From NCBI GenBank assembly GCA_003956705.1, contig QZCP01000279.1, positions 1 through 64,000 on the forward strand: a stretch of DNA of 64,000 nucleotides, read 5' to 3'. Below are positions 21,631-31,618 of this stretch, piece after piece; positions within the stretch are counted from its first letter, which is position 1; the number at the start of each line of letters is the position of its first letter. The notes under the pieces were generated by a model. It was not told the origin of the DNA, did no database searches, and saw nothing but the letters and a program-made list of their open reading frames with translations. This DNA is from Brevipalpus yothersi (Eukaryota; Arthropoda; Arachnida; Trombidiformes; Tenuipalpidae). A program made the position numbers and the translations under genes.

Positions 21631-22577
21631 TGTTCACAATTGGGAAACGACAAAATGATGAAGTGTGAGACACAAACAGTCACCAAATCTCTGCCCATCA
21701 CAATACAAGCAAAGAAAGGTGCGAGCTAGTAGCCTGACCCACGAACGGGCTTCAGCCGCTTGTCGTTGGATAAACTCTCTTCTCTTTTCTCTTCTTCCTG
21801 TGCCCTTACATTGGCCAATGGAGGAGGAAGGAACGCTGTTCAACTTGTCATTAATGTCGACTTCTCATGATGATTGACCTTACATTGTGGTCACCATTGG
21901 TCAGTTGCCTGATGATGGCCACAGGGCACGAAAACCTTGGGTTCAGTTTCCACAGTTTCCTTCTGAGTTTGATCTCATATACACTCGACAAAAAATATGA
22001 AAAGAATAGCAACTCGTATCAGGAGTGAATCTAAAGCAAATCACAACAGTAACTGGGATCGAAAAAAATGATCTGTTGATCCACACTTTGAGAAACTTTG
22101 TCACCGCAGCATATCGGAATGTTTATCAACATTGTGAAGGGAGATGTAATCGCTAGGGAATGTCACTCAGAATAGATAAGATCGCTCGTTGAGGACACAC
22201 GAAATCTTTTCCAGCCAATCATCATCATCTTAGGATGATCAAGCTGATTTGGTGAGAAGAATTCTGACCAAGTGATAAACCGCAAAAAAGAAACTTTCAC
22301 ATCCATGGAAACCGGAAGAGGAATCGATGATTACGATGATGACGATTGCGAAGGTCAGATGTAGGAAGATGAGAAGTCAGCGAGGAGAGAAAAATAAGAC
22401 TCTATGTAGTGGGCGAAGGAAGAGGATAAGAGGCTCGATGGAGTTCAATGAATGGTAAGTAATTGGTGTAATTGGAGCACAAGAGGAAAAAGTAGGAGAC
22501 TAGGAGAGAGAAAAGGGAAAAAGGGGAAGAGAAAGAGAAAGAGAGATTACCTTGTCGTCTCTAACAGAGGATATCAT
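15326..22577 (-). CDS. Awh: LIM-homeodomain transcription factor, Arrowhead (LHX6/8 class)
   Basis: Six coding exons (22551-22577, 20757-20845, 20239-20386, 19107-19260, 18887-19011, 15326-15580) join in phase to 265 residues. Arrowhead is a nuclear regulator; the fly gene acts in imaginal cell development. LIM1 begins ACFGCG, continues HRWHIDCLRCSECDEPLS and ends YCKTDYF. LIM2 includes CSKCCRTI and VYHLACFACDLCQRQLS. The homeodomain begins KRVRTTFTEEQLQILQANFQ and continues IDSNPDGQDLERIATLTGLS, then VTQVWFQNSRARQKKY, with Gln at position 50. The length fits fly Awh (about 275 residues, from memory). The first coding exon encodes only nine residues (MISSVRDDK). No other in-frame ATG lies in the open stretch upstream of it, so an additional 5' exon is possible but not required. 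Introns 1-3 carry long alternating GA and CT tracts. Intron 5 (about 3.3 kb) contains one copy of a dispersed repeat. Confidence 0.93.
15881..16094 (+). repeat. Dispersed repeat, copy A
   Basis: This stretch in intron 5 of Arrowhead matches 43502-43713 in the same orientation. Over 15911-16090 I count about 13 mismatches in 180 bp and no gap (about 93% identity). Similarity extends about 30 bp further left with one indel. The right end runs into a CT-rich tract in both copies. I see no open frame, no terminal inverted repeat and no clear target-site duplication. The string TATAACTCAATCGGCAAGAT near the left end resembles the D-arm/A-box of a tRNA, so a tRNA-derived SINE fragment is possible, but no B box is evident. 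Confidence 0.85.
17031..17071. repeat. CT/CTTT microsatellite in Arrowhead intron 5
   Basis: A pyrimidine tract of CT units interrupted by CTTT units, on the plus strand. It reads as GA in the Arrowhead pre-mRNA. Confidence 0.9.
19516..19562. repeat. CT microsatellite in Arrowhead intron 3
   Basis: An impure CT tract with two TTCC interruptions, between Arrowhead exons 4 and 3. It reads as GA in the pre-mRNA, opposite in sense to the tract at 20119-20175 in the same intron. Confidence 0.9.
20119..20175. repeat. (AG)n microsatellite in Arrowhead intron 3
   Basis: About 56 bp of pure AG, starting some 60 bp from the border of Arrowhead exon 3. In the pre-mRNA it reads as CT, just downstream of that exon. 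It is complementary to the tract on the other side of the exon at 20490-20560. Confidence 0.95.
20490..20560. repeat. (CT)n microsatellite in Arrowhead intron 2
   Basis: About 70 bp of pure CT, some 105 bp from Arrowhead exon 3. In the pre-mRNA it reads as GA, upstream of that exon. Confidence 0.95.
21292..21313. repeat. (GA)n microsatellite in Arrowhead intron 1
   Basis: A short GA tract of about 20 bp upstream of Arrowhead exon 2. In the pre-mRNA it reads as CT. Confidence 0.9.
21590..21627. repeat. (CT)n microsatellite in Arrowhead intron 1
   Basis: About 38 bp of CT, roughly 280 bp from the GA tract at 21292-21313. The two are complementary and could fold back on each other in DNA or RNA. 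Confidence 0.93.
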
Positions 22578-24738
22578 TGATGAAGATGACGAGGAAGCTG
22601 AAGGATGCTGAAGTGGGCAATAATTGCGAAACGATGGAGATGACGTAGGATGAAGTAGAGTTTCAGTCTGTTTCCTGTACTCGAAGATTCTTGGCTCGAA
22701 AGCCCATAGTGAGGATGAAAAAAGATGAAGACGGTGCTGAAGATCGCTCTCGGAATCCTTCTTGCCTATGGTTGATCGCAAAGATCCATTCAATATTCTC
22801 ACTCAGTGTCACTGCCGAAAGTCAGGCCACGAGTTGGCTCAGCTCATGAAAAAGAGAGGAGGAGAAAGAACTTTCAAAGCGATGGAGAGAGAGAAAAGAA
22901 AAGAGAGAAGAGAGAGAGAGAGTCGAGCGAATGAAGGTGACCTGAACATGGGTTTAGAAAAGAAAAGAATGGAAGGAACGAGAGACTGCCTCAGGTGATG
23001 AGCACTCGAGAAAGAGCTTCAGACCAAGATGAATGAGATGGAGATGTTAGTGATCATGATGGCCAATCCATAGAACAGTGTGCCTTTTCTTCTATCCATT
23101 TGACTATTGATTCAGTATGTGATGCGTGATACATAATCCGAGGAGAGATAACAGTAAATGCTCTGCCCCCGCCTCGTGGGTTTTTCAACGCCGTCGCCGA
23201 TATACATCTCCTCCAGCATCTGGCCTGAAATCATCTTTTCATCTCTCTCTCTCCCTCTTTTTCGCAGCATCCGCATCTCGCTCCGCCTCCAAAACAAGTT
23301 CAAGCCATAGGATAGCAGAGCTCCTTGCAAAAATGGCATGAGTAAATATTTGCACCATGGATAAGTCTTCGTGCCTTGGATAAGCATCGTCTGTTTGCCG
23401 CTTCATCATCATTCTTGGCCATTTTCACTTCTCCATTCCCTATCACATGAACATTTCTATATACTTGTATATGGGGTGGAAATGAAGGAAAAGAGAGAGA
23501 AAGAAAGAAAGAAAGAGAGAGAGAATTTATTATTCATTCGAATGAATTGCCTCTTTTTCTGATGATATAATTTGATTTAATTTGCTTCACCTAATACAAG
23601 AGAACAGTCGAATTTCTCATTCGAATTGCATGCACGACGATGAAACTCACCGAAATCATTTGAAAGTTTTTTCCAGCCCTACAATGGATTCAGGTTCCGA
23701 TTCCCACTCACATTCTGTATGATGAGTTCATGTCTCGGGACAAAAATGAATATTCAAGAGAAACTTTCGAGCTGTTAAAAAATGCTGTCTCTCAGAGGGA
23801 GTGAACGTATCTGTAAGAACTTTCTTCGAAAACCAACTTATGTCCTCTGAATGTGAAAAACTATAGTACCACTATCTTGGAATCCTCATCACTTTGTTAC
23901 CAAACTCAAGAGCTGGTCAATATTGAGCTTTATTGAGCTGATAACTCTTTCCATTCACGGAGTATTAGCCTGATGTCTACAAACTTGACAAATTATTCAA
24001 CAAGGTTGTTTCTTGAAGCATCTCTTCAAATTGAGTTACACACGCTCCACTTCGATGGATCTCCAATAATACGATTGTGTGCCTGGTTGATCTCACATTT
24101 TGAGAAATGCAAAGATACAGAAGAGTTTTCTTTTTTCGAGGAAGAGACTATATGATCCTTGTTTCTCAATTTTGAGCACAACAATGGAAAGCAAAAGATC
24201 GTGACGAAAATATTTTCATCGTGTCATGAATTTTGAGACGGAAGGGGAATTTCTCAGAATCTATGACCAAATCTATCATTCAATCCACAATCGAGTCTTT
24301 GGCTAGTAAGCAAGTATGACTGCTCAAAGTACTTGAACTTGAATATCTCACTATGGGAAGGCTGATTGGAAAATTTCGACGGCTTTATCCTGTTACATTT
24401 GTGTTCAAATGCAAAAATTAAAATCTCTTATCAGGGGGATAGAAAGGTTGACTGTGCGAAAAGTGAGTATTGTTAATTTGAATTTGAAAATTGTGTGCAA
24501 TGTGTTCTCGCGATTTAACGATGATAGGCATTTTCAAGAATTAAGCCTTCAAAATTGTTGAAAAATTGTTCGAGGAGACACAATTACATGTAGATGCCTT
24601 TTTAATGGTTTATGATCTTATGATGAGGCATAACATTGGATTTCTTCAACAATATGGTCAAAGAAATGCATATATTCGGGATAAAGAAGCTATTTTACAC
24701 TTAATATCTCTACATTGAAACAAAATAACAGTTTTCAA
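22578..24738. other. Intergenic region upstream of Arrowhead
   Basis: About 2.2 kb with no recognisable gene. On the minus strand the first Arrowhead exon stays open back to about 22802 without another ATG. This is probably 5' UTR. The rest is AT-rich with GA-rich patches near 22850-22925 and 23490-23525. The 3' UTR of NDUFS1 should lie near 24600-24738. Confidence 0.5.
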
Positions 24739-27104
24739 CTAATTACTTGCGGCTGCCCGCTTCTCTTGCTCCTTGTGTATTGCAGCAATGCACTTAGCCA
24801 TTGTCTTAGAGGACCTAGAAATAGCATCTGTTTGATAATAATCTAACAAATTTCGCATTTTGGGTATCAATGGTATCGCTGATCCACTACTTTTTGGACG
24901 CTGAGCTTTGGGTCGATCTTCATCAGGCCATACTTGAATTTGATGATTACTATGATGAGCCAAATGAGGTGCTAGATCAGCCATTCTTGAGCGAACTCCT
25001 ACAAGATTATCATAAGGCAGAGGACAGTTAGCCATTTCTGACACTGCTCGAACAATTTTCCAATCATCTCGAGACATTACAGGAGGAGTGATGGCAGCTA
25101 ATGTTTGCTGAACTCGACCTTCCATGCTTACATAGGTACCCTGCTTCTCGGTGAAAGCAGCTCCAGGAAGAACTGCATCGGCAATGTTCGCTCCAATATC
25201 ACCATTATGTCCTTGATATATGATGAAAGTATCAGAGCCGATCGGAAGAGCTTGATCATCTACACCAATCAGCCAGAGAAGAGACGGGTCATTCGAAGGC
25301 TGCTTTCGCTCGGTTGTTGGCTTGAAGCCTAAGTCGTAGGCAGCTACTTGACTTGCATTGGTATGTAGTAAATTGAATTCGACACCATACTTATCACATA
25401 TGTACCTAGCAAGGGCATATGCGTTGCTAGCTTTGTCAGACTTGAGCATGTCTTGGCCCAGAATGAGAATAGGTCGATTTGCTTTACGAATTCGATCAAC
25501 CAATTTATGTTTACCATCAGCAATGTCTTCCAAGACCCGAGTATCCTGACCAAGCCATTCATAACCATAGAGAAGATCCAGATCTTTAGGTCCGATTAAA
25601 ACGATATCATCCAGAACATGATTTCTCCATGCTTTACGTATTCTAGCATTTACAAGAGGAGCCTCAAAACGAGGATTGGTTCCAACGAGAATAACTAAAT
25701 CAACTCCATCTTCTATTCCAGCGATAGTGGAATTGAAAAGGTAGTTGGAGCGATGCAGTAGCTCGTTTAAGGGAGGAATACAGCCTGGATCCACATCACT
25801 TGCAACATGTGCGAATGTATTATCACTTCCCATTGAATTAAACAAATCCTTGACGGCAACCATGGTCTCTGCATCCACCATGGGACCAACGATGACCTCC
25901 ATATTTTCGGGAGGAAACTTGGTTATTACTTGACTCATTGTTAATAGGATATCCTCCCAATCACACTGTTGAAGAGGAGAATCTTTTGAGGGACGTAGTA
26001 GCGGTACTGTGAGTCGCTGATTACGAAGTCCATCGATGGGAGCATGGCGAGATTTATCCGCCAGCCATTCTTCATTAACTTCCTCGTTGACACGAGGCAG
26101 GATCCTCAATAGATCCCCTGCTCTCTGACAAACTACAATATTGGAGCCAACAGCATCCATTACGTCAATTGAATCGAAGCGACGGAGCTCCCATGGACGA
26201 GCAGTGAAAGTATAAGGTTTAGATGTCAGCGCACCGACAGGGCATATATCAACAATGTTTCCACTTAACTCACTAGCTAAAACTACATTTTCCAAATAAG
26301 TACCAATTTGCATGTCGGATCCTCTACCGGTAGTTCCAAGATCACTAACACCAGCGATTTCATTCATGAACCTCACACACCTTGTGCAATGAATACATCT
26401 GGTCATAATTGTTTTGACAAGAGGACCAATGTTCTTATCTTCAGTGGCTCTTTTGGCATCTGTAATCGCAGAGAAAATAAATGGATAACAATCAATCAAA
26501 CAGATAAAGTAGAAAAAGCAAGCATACCTTGAGTAATCATAAGCCTAGATCGATCAGATCCATAGGCCATTGACTGATCCTGGAGATCACATTCTCCACC
26601 CTGATCGCAAATGGGGCAATCAAGTGGATGGTTCAATAGTATCAATTCCATTACACCTTCTCGAGCTTGTTTGGCCATAGGTGAATTTGTTTTCACTCGC
26701 ATACCAGGCATCATTACAGGCATAGCACAACTAGCTACCGGTTTAACAGATTTTTCAACTTCTACTAGACACATTCGACAATTACCGGCTATACTGAGAC
26801 GTTCATGGTAACAGAATCGGGGAATTTCGACACCAGCTAGTGTTGCGGCTTCTAGTATAGTTATTCCCTTTTCAACCATGTAGGGCTTATCGTCAATAAA
26901 AATTTCAATCATTTCAGGTTGAGCTGGTGTTGCAGATTGGCTAGTGGCTTGGGATTTGACTTCTTTGGCAGATGCTTGTTGTTTTTGATCAGGTGTTTTG
27001 GAAGTTAAGCATCTTACACCTTCTCGGAACAGTGATACGTCCTCGACACCATTTCTGCTGATCATCTGTCGAAGATGACCACAGTTTAGCACATACCGTA
27101 GCAT
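24739..27104 (-). CDS. NDUFS1: NADH dehydrogenase 75 kDa subunit (complex I), NDUFS1
   Basis: Two exons, 26528-27104 and 24739-26459, separated by a 68-bp intron, encode 765 residues; human NDUFS1 is 727. This is the largest subunit of the matrix arm of mitochondrial complex I and carries three iron-sulphur clusters on the electron path from NADH to ubiquinone. The 2Fe-2S ferredoxin-like part shows FCYHERLSIAGNCRMCLVEV and a later SCAMPV. The next cluster region reads HPLDCPICDQGGECDLQDQS. The 4Fe-4S motif is CIHCTRCVRF with a later CPVGAL. The C-terminal two thirds match the molybdopterin-oxidoreductase-like domain. The first 60 residues are rich in Lys, Arg, Ser and Gln and probably include the mitochondrial presequence. 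The gene is divergent from QNG1, with starts 538 bp apart. Confidence 0.97.
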
Positions 27105-27642
27105 GACGATTATCTACTGTGATCAATGGAAACTGGCTAAATGAATTTTCCCCCAAAACGATCCAAAAAACAATACAATTCAATACGATCAACTTAATTC
27201 GATTCACGCTCAAATCCAAAAGTTGTTTACATTCATTCAAGTGCGTTTGTCTTCGTAAATGTAGCAAAAACAGAGAGTCATAAAGCCCCTGGTGGAGATG
27301 GATCAAAATATTTGAATGGACGAAAATTTCATCATCGTAAATGAAAATCGAGAAAGAATTTTTCGTCCAAAGTTCTGAAGGTTTGAGAAAAGTTTTGAAG
27401 TAAAATATTTTGAACATTGCTTGTATCTTTGAATTAGAGGTGATTATGATTTCCTTAAAGGAGACTGGTATCATGGAAAGTTTGATGTCACATGCTCATA
27501 CTTTGATCAATGTTTTTTAGGTCTCAATGCATTGATGATATATTGTGTTTTTGAAAGTCTTCAAGTGCTTTGGAGAAAGATTCCACTTCAATTCATCCAG
27601 AGAGACTGCAGTTTTGTTTTTTGGAAACTTGGTTTATTCAAC

Positions 27643-28909
27643 ATGGTGATGAGTCCACGTGAATCTGGTGAATATATTGCCAAGTTATCGAAGAATGTTC
27701 AAATCGATAAGCAATGTATTGAAAAACTTTCTGAAAATGTAAGTGTTAACGTGATTATCTTTCGAGTAAGATTTTTGATTGTCTTATTTCATACTAGATC
27801 TTCAAAGCTATAGTGGAAGATGGTTACAAAATATCAAGTTGGAAGGAAACCGAGCTACATCCCAATAAAGCTGATGAGAAAGCAATAGATTGGATTTTTC
27901 TGATCGATTCTCTCAACTTCTCTTTCTGGTCACACAAACCATTCCATGTACTCTATGAGAATCGTAAGTGGGGAGGATATTTTGGCCTTTGTGCTGCCAT
28001 TGATAGGGCCATAGATGATGGAATTCCAATAACTGATCCAAACTTTTACAAGAATATATCGCTCGATCAACTTAAACATATTCTCAGAACGGAGAACTCT
28101 GGAGATCCTACAGAGTTTCCAATGATTCAGGAGCGATTGGACATTCTTCATTCGCATGGCGAAACTCTTTGTGAGGTTACTATCATTCTTGAGATATATT
28201 TCATGATTTTAGCCAATTGTTATCTCTCATTTTTGCCAGAAATATAATGGGTCCTTCATAAACTGCATCAAAAAATGTGATGAGAGTGCAGTCAAGTTAC
28301 TTTCTACTATCATTGATGACTTTCCTTCGTTCCGTGATGAGGCTGAATTTGAGGGAAAGAGAGGTGAGTAAGAATTTTTTATTGATTGTTTTAGAATTAA
28401 TTCCATCCATCTATCTTTCAGTATCATTCTATAAGCGAGCTCAGATTTTGATTGGTGATATTTGGGCTTGTTTTGAGAATAAGGAACTTGGACACTTCAC
28501 AGACATTGATCAATTGACAATCTTCTCTGATTATAGGTGAATTTTTCGGTTCAGTTCGAAGAAAAATACCCTCATCTTTGTAATCACGAAATATTTTTTC
28601 AGAGTTCCTCAAATTTTGGCATATGAAGGAGTCCTCAAATATTCTCAAGAACTCAGGCTTAGACTCCAAGGTTGCTCTTTACTTACCAGTGGAGAACGGG
28701 ACGAAATTGAAATTCGGGGAACAACAATCGAAGCTTGTGAACTTCTTCTTCAAGCAATTAAGAAAAAATTCTCTCAAGCGAACATGTCACACCCAGAACT
28801 GCTTAACGCGATCACTTTGGATTACTATTTATGGAATCGTCGCCTAAATGGAGGTGATCTCATCGATAAGACAGTCCAATTTCATAGGTTACGATCTATC
28901 TATTACTAG
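27643..28909 (+). CDS. QNG1: Queuosine 5'-phosphate N-glycosylase (queuosine salvage, DUF2419)
   Basis: Five exons (27643-27738, 27798-28175, 28240-28363, 28422-28536, 28603-28909) encode 339 residues; human QNG1 (C9orf64) is 341. The enzyme releases queuine from queuosine-5'-phosphate so that the base can be reinserted into tRNA by the TGT enzyme. Family strings include SPRESGEYIAK at the start, DSLNFSFWSHKP, WGGYFGLCAAIDRAIDDGIP, NCIKKC, FPSFRDEA, FYKRAQILIGDIWACF, DIDQLTIFSDYRVPQILAY and DEIEIRGTTIEACELL. I chose the ATG at 27643 because family proteins begin close to the PRES motif. An open stretch upstream to 27532 is probably 5' UTR. Most animals cannot make queuine and depend on diet or microbes, so salvage is expected. 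Confidence 0.92.
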
Positions 28910-29276
28910 CTATGTGCTAGCCAATCCTGGCCGCAATCCTTGCTATCGACTTTGATAAAATGTTTCCATTTTAACCAATTTTTACTCTTTTCAATCTCAA
29001 ATTCTTAGTCATATTTTTTCCACCCAATTTTGCTAAATTACCTCGAAAATCTAGATAAATTTCAATTTTTTGACAACGTTATCAACTTTTAAGAGGCTTT
29101 CCAATGGCTAAAAGTTTTTAAAAAACGCGCGCAAAAATTACTGCGCAAACTGAAATACTCTTTCCGTTTCCGCCTCTCGCCTGTGAAGTCTGATCGGTTT
29201 AATTGATCACACAGATAGTTTTAAATCATCATTTGTTGATTTACTGATCTAATATTGATTCATAAATTAATTCAAC

Positions 29277-29773
29277 ATGGTCCAAAGATTAACTCTTAGG
29301 CGTCGCCTTTGCTATAACACTCCATCAAACAGGAGAAGAATGTAAGTAGATTAGTGTGTTCTTGTGTTTATCTATGTGTTGTCGAAATGCCGGGATGCTG
29401 ATCAATTGATTTTTACAGATCCAAGACTCCTGGAGGACGTCTTGTATATTTATATCCCAAAAAACCTGGTACCTGTGCACGATGTGGTGACTGTAAGGAA
29501 AAATTGCGAGGAGTAAGTTATTCTTGCCCATCACATGGATCTAAGATCAGTTTCCTAATGTTGTTCTCTTCTTTCCTCTATCTTCAGCTCACATTCTCTA
29601 GACCTCGACATCTTTCATCTCTCTCAAGAAGACACAAGACCGTCACAAGAACCTATGGTGGTGTGCGATGTGCTAGCTGTGTTAGGAATAGAATTGTAAG
29701 AGCCTTCCTCATCGAGGAGGAGAAAATAATTGCCAAGATTTTGAAAGCCCAGAAAACTCAGGCTCAAGCTTAA
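29277..29773 (+). CDS. RpL34: Ribosomal protein eL34
   Basis: Three exons (29277-29341, 29419-29512, 29588-29773) encode 114 residues; human eL34 has 117. This is a component of the cytosolic 60S subunit. The protein begins MVQRLTLRRRLCYNTPSN, has RLVYLYPKKPGTCARCG, then YGGVRCASCVRNRIVRAFL, and ends with a Lys/Ala/Gln-rich tail. The two CxxC pairs (CARCG, CASC) are those of the zinc-ribbon-like family core. An AATAAA polyadenylation signal lies at 29820-29825, about 47 bp after the stop. It converges on the UQCC2-like gene. Confidence 0.97.
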
Positions 29774-29930
29774 TCTGCTTGCTGGTACTGGGACTTTGTA
29801 ATTGTTTGGACAGATTTAAAATAAATTTCCGGATGTTCATCTAATCAATATTCTCTGGATATTTCGCTCTTCTCGATTGAATCAACTCAGTCCACGAAAT
29901 TCTTCAAGTTCAAGTACAGTGAACAATAGT

Positions 29931-30299
29931 TTATTTACTCTCTATGTTTTTCATATCCATCGAATCTATCTTAGATCTTATATCTTTTCTCTTTAGACGA
30001 GCTTCATTAATTATCCACTCATTAGAAACTCTATCGTGACAAACATCCAATGTTTTTTTCGAAGCAGTCTCATACGGAAATCTAGGCTTATTGGTGTTCA
30101 TGTGAACATCTTCCAATATTCTTTCAAGAGCTGCAACTCGAGGCTCCCAGTATAGTGCATCGAGCTTAGTCTCCTCACCATCCTTGCAGACTGATAAAAA
30201 TTTTTTGCGTAAATGTTGACTAAAATCTCTTCCATCTTTTGACATATCGGATGGCCAACGAGTGAATACCTTTCTCATGCGTGTGTAAATGGAAGCCAT
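29931..30299 (-). CDS. UQCC2: UQCC2-like complex III assembly factor
   Basis: A single exon encodes 122 residues from the ATG at 30299. UQCC2 is a small mitochondrial matrix protein that works with UQCC1 to stabilise newly made cytochrome b during complex III assembly. The N-terminal half matches the family pattern: a short basic helix, RWPSDMSKDGRDFSQHLRKK, then further along LDALYWEPRVAALERILEDV. Length fits the human protein (about 126). The remainder is divergent. Assignment rests on the WP-D--K-GRD---LR pattern and length, so it is good but not certain. Confidence 0.72.
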   Translation of the reverse strand: MASIYTRMRKVFTRWPSDMSKDGRDFSQHLRKKFLSVCKDGEETKLDALYWEPRVAALERILEDVHMNTNKPRFPYETASKKTLDVCHDRVSNEWIINEARLKRKDIRSKIDSMDMKNIESK

Positions 30300-31618
30300 T
30301 CTAAAGTTTGTGTGTTCAATGTTGTGAGTAAAATGATTGAGAAAGAAAGGGGTAGAATCAGTAAATGAAGGAAATAAAAAAGGACCTAATTGAAATTACA
30401 ATGAATAATCGTCAAACTTACATGATTTGATACTCCTTTCCACTTCTTGGATGTAAACAATGTTTGGTAAACATGTGCATCAGTTGTCCAAAGCACAGCT
30501 ACCAGAGGTTTCACAGCTATGAGAAGGAGCGTGCATGGGGGTGGCAGTGAGTGAGTCGAGGGGCGAGCAAAAATTGATTGAGACACTAGATAGCGCTACT
30601 TTGGATCAATTTTCTCGTCGAATTTTAGTGAACAGTTCTGACGAACGGAGAGTGACTTGAGATTTAAAAATTGCTAACTAGTCGATATTTCAAAGATCTA
30701 AACTAGAAAAGTACAGTTTTGCTCTGTAGAGATGATTACGGAAGTGATTTTTTCAGAGTTTCAAAAAATATCGGTCCTAAATGATCTGAAGATAGAACTT
30801 TTTTTTGATTCAACTGATGATATTCACTTTACAATATCAATTTCAAGGCTGGAAAGTTAGTTTCGAAGTCTTGGAACACCTCTTCACGCTGATATAGCAC
30901 ATCAAAGTTTTTTTAACATGGGACTCAGTAAGGTATCTAGCTCTAGTGAAGAGGAATGCTGTTCCAAGACATCGTGATTAAATTTTTTGGATAAAACTTT
31001 GCAGGATCTATCCTGGAAAATCAGATTTATAGTTTTGGACTAGAACTAAGGTCTGATATTCCGATTTATCTGAAGAAGTCTATGGGAATACGCGTAATCA
31101 GCGCCATCTATAATCAATTTTTGGAACTTCTGTCGAATTCAGGCCAATTTTCTGGCCTTTCCGCTCAAAATTTCCAGTTTTTGAGGCTGTAATAATACTC
31201 TATTCCCTCGATTCTATGGAAATATCCAGTTTCTGAAAGAAAGTTCTGATCATGAAATATTCTTTTTCTTCATTCAATTTTCCCTCTTCTTTCGCTTTAC
31301 TTGTTTTTGTCACGTGATAGTGAGTCTTGTTGTGCACGCAAGGGAGAATGGCTGTGAAACCTCTCGTAGCTCTGGTCCAAAGTCGAGAAAAAATATTCAA
31401 GTAATCGTTCTACTAGAGGCCGACACTTGTCGAGACCCAGAGCTACTCCAGTAGTAGAGTAGTTTGCTCCGTGGATCATTCTGGGGCTATATTGACTTGA
31501 TGCTTCCCGCCTCTTGAGCATATGTCTTTATGCCGCTTAGTAAGTCTATGTGAGTTGAGGTGAAAAAGTTGCCTAGGATCTATGGCCACAATTGAGCTCA
31601 TTAATGATCAACTTTAAC
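30300..31618. other. Intergenic region between UQCC2-like and CDK genes
   Basis: About 1.3 kb with no gene that I can support. It contains an imperfect inverted repeat (30868-30887 with 30946-30970) and two short elements of the form TAGATRGCGCT in opposite orientation (about 30588 and 31100). A minus-strand open frame at 31297-31521 has no recognisable domain. It should include the promoters of both divergent genes. Confidence 0.5.
30868..30970. repeat. Imperfect inverted repeat (hairpin)
   Basis: The left arm GTCTTGGAACACCTCTTCAC at 30868-30887 is matched by the reverse complement in 30946-30970, which has five extra bases in the middle. About 58 bp separate the arms. It could form a stem with one bulge. 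I see no terminal duplication or transposase. Confidence 0.7.

Noticed and set aside
31297..31521. A minus-strand frame with a protein-like look (LGLDKCRPLVERLLEYF)
   Set aside because: Overlaps another frame of similar quality, no family match, no splice signals linking it to anything.
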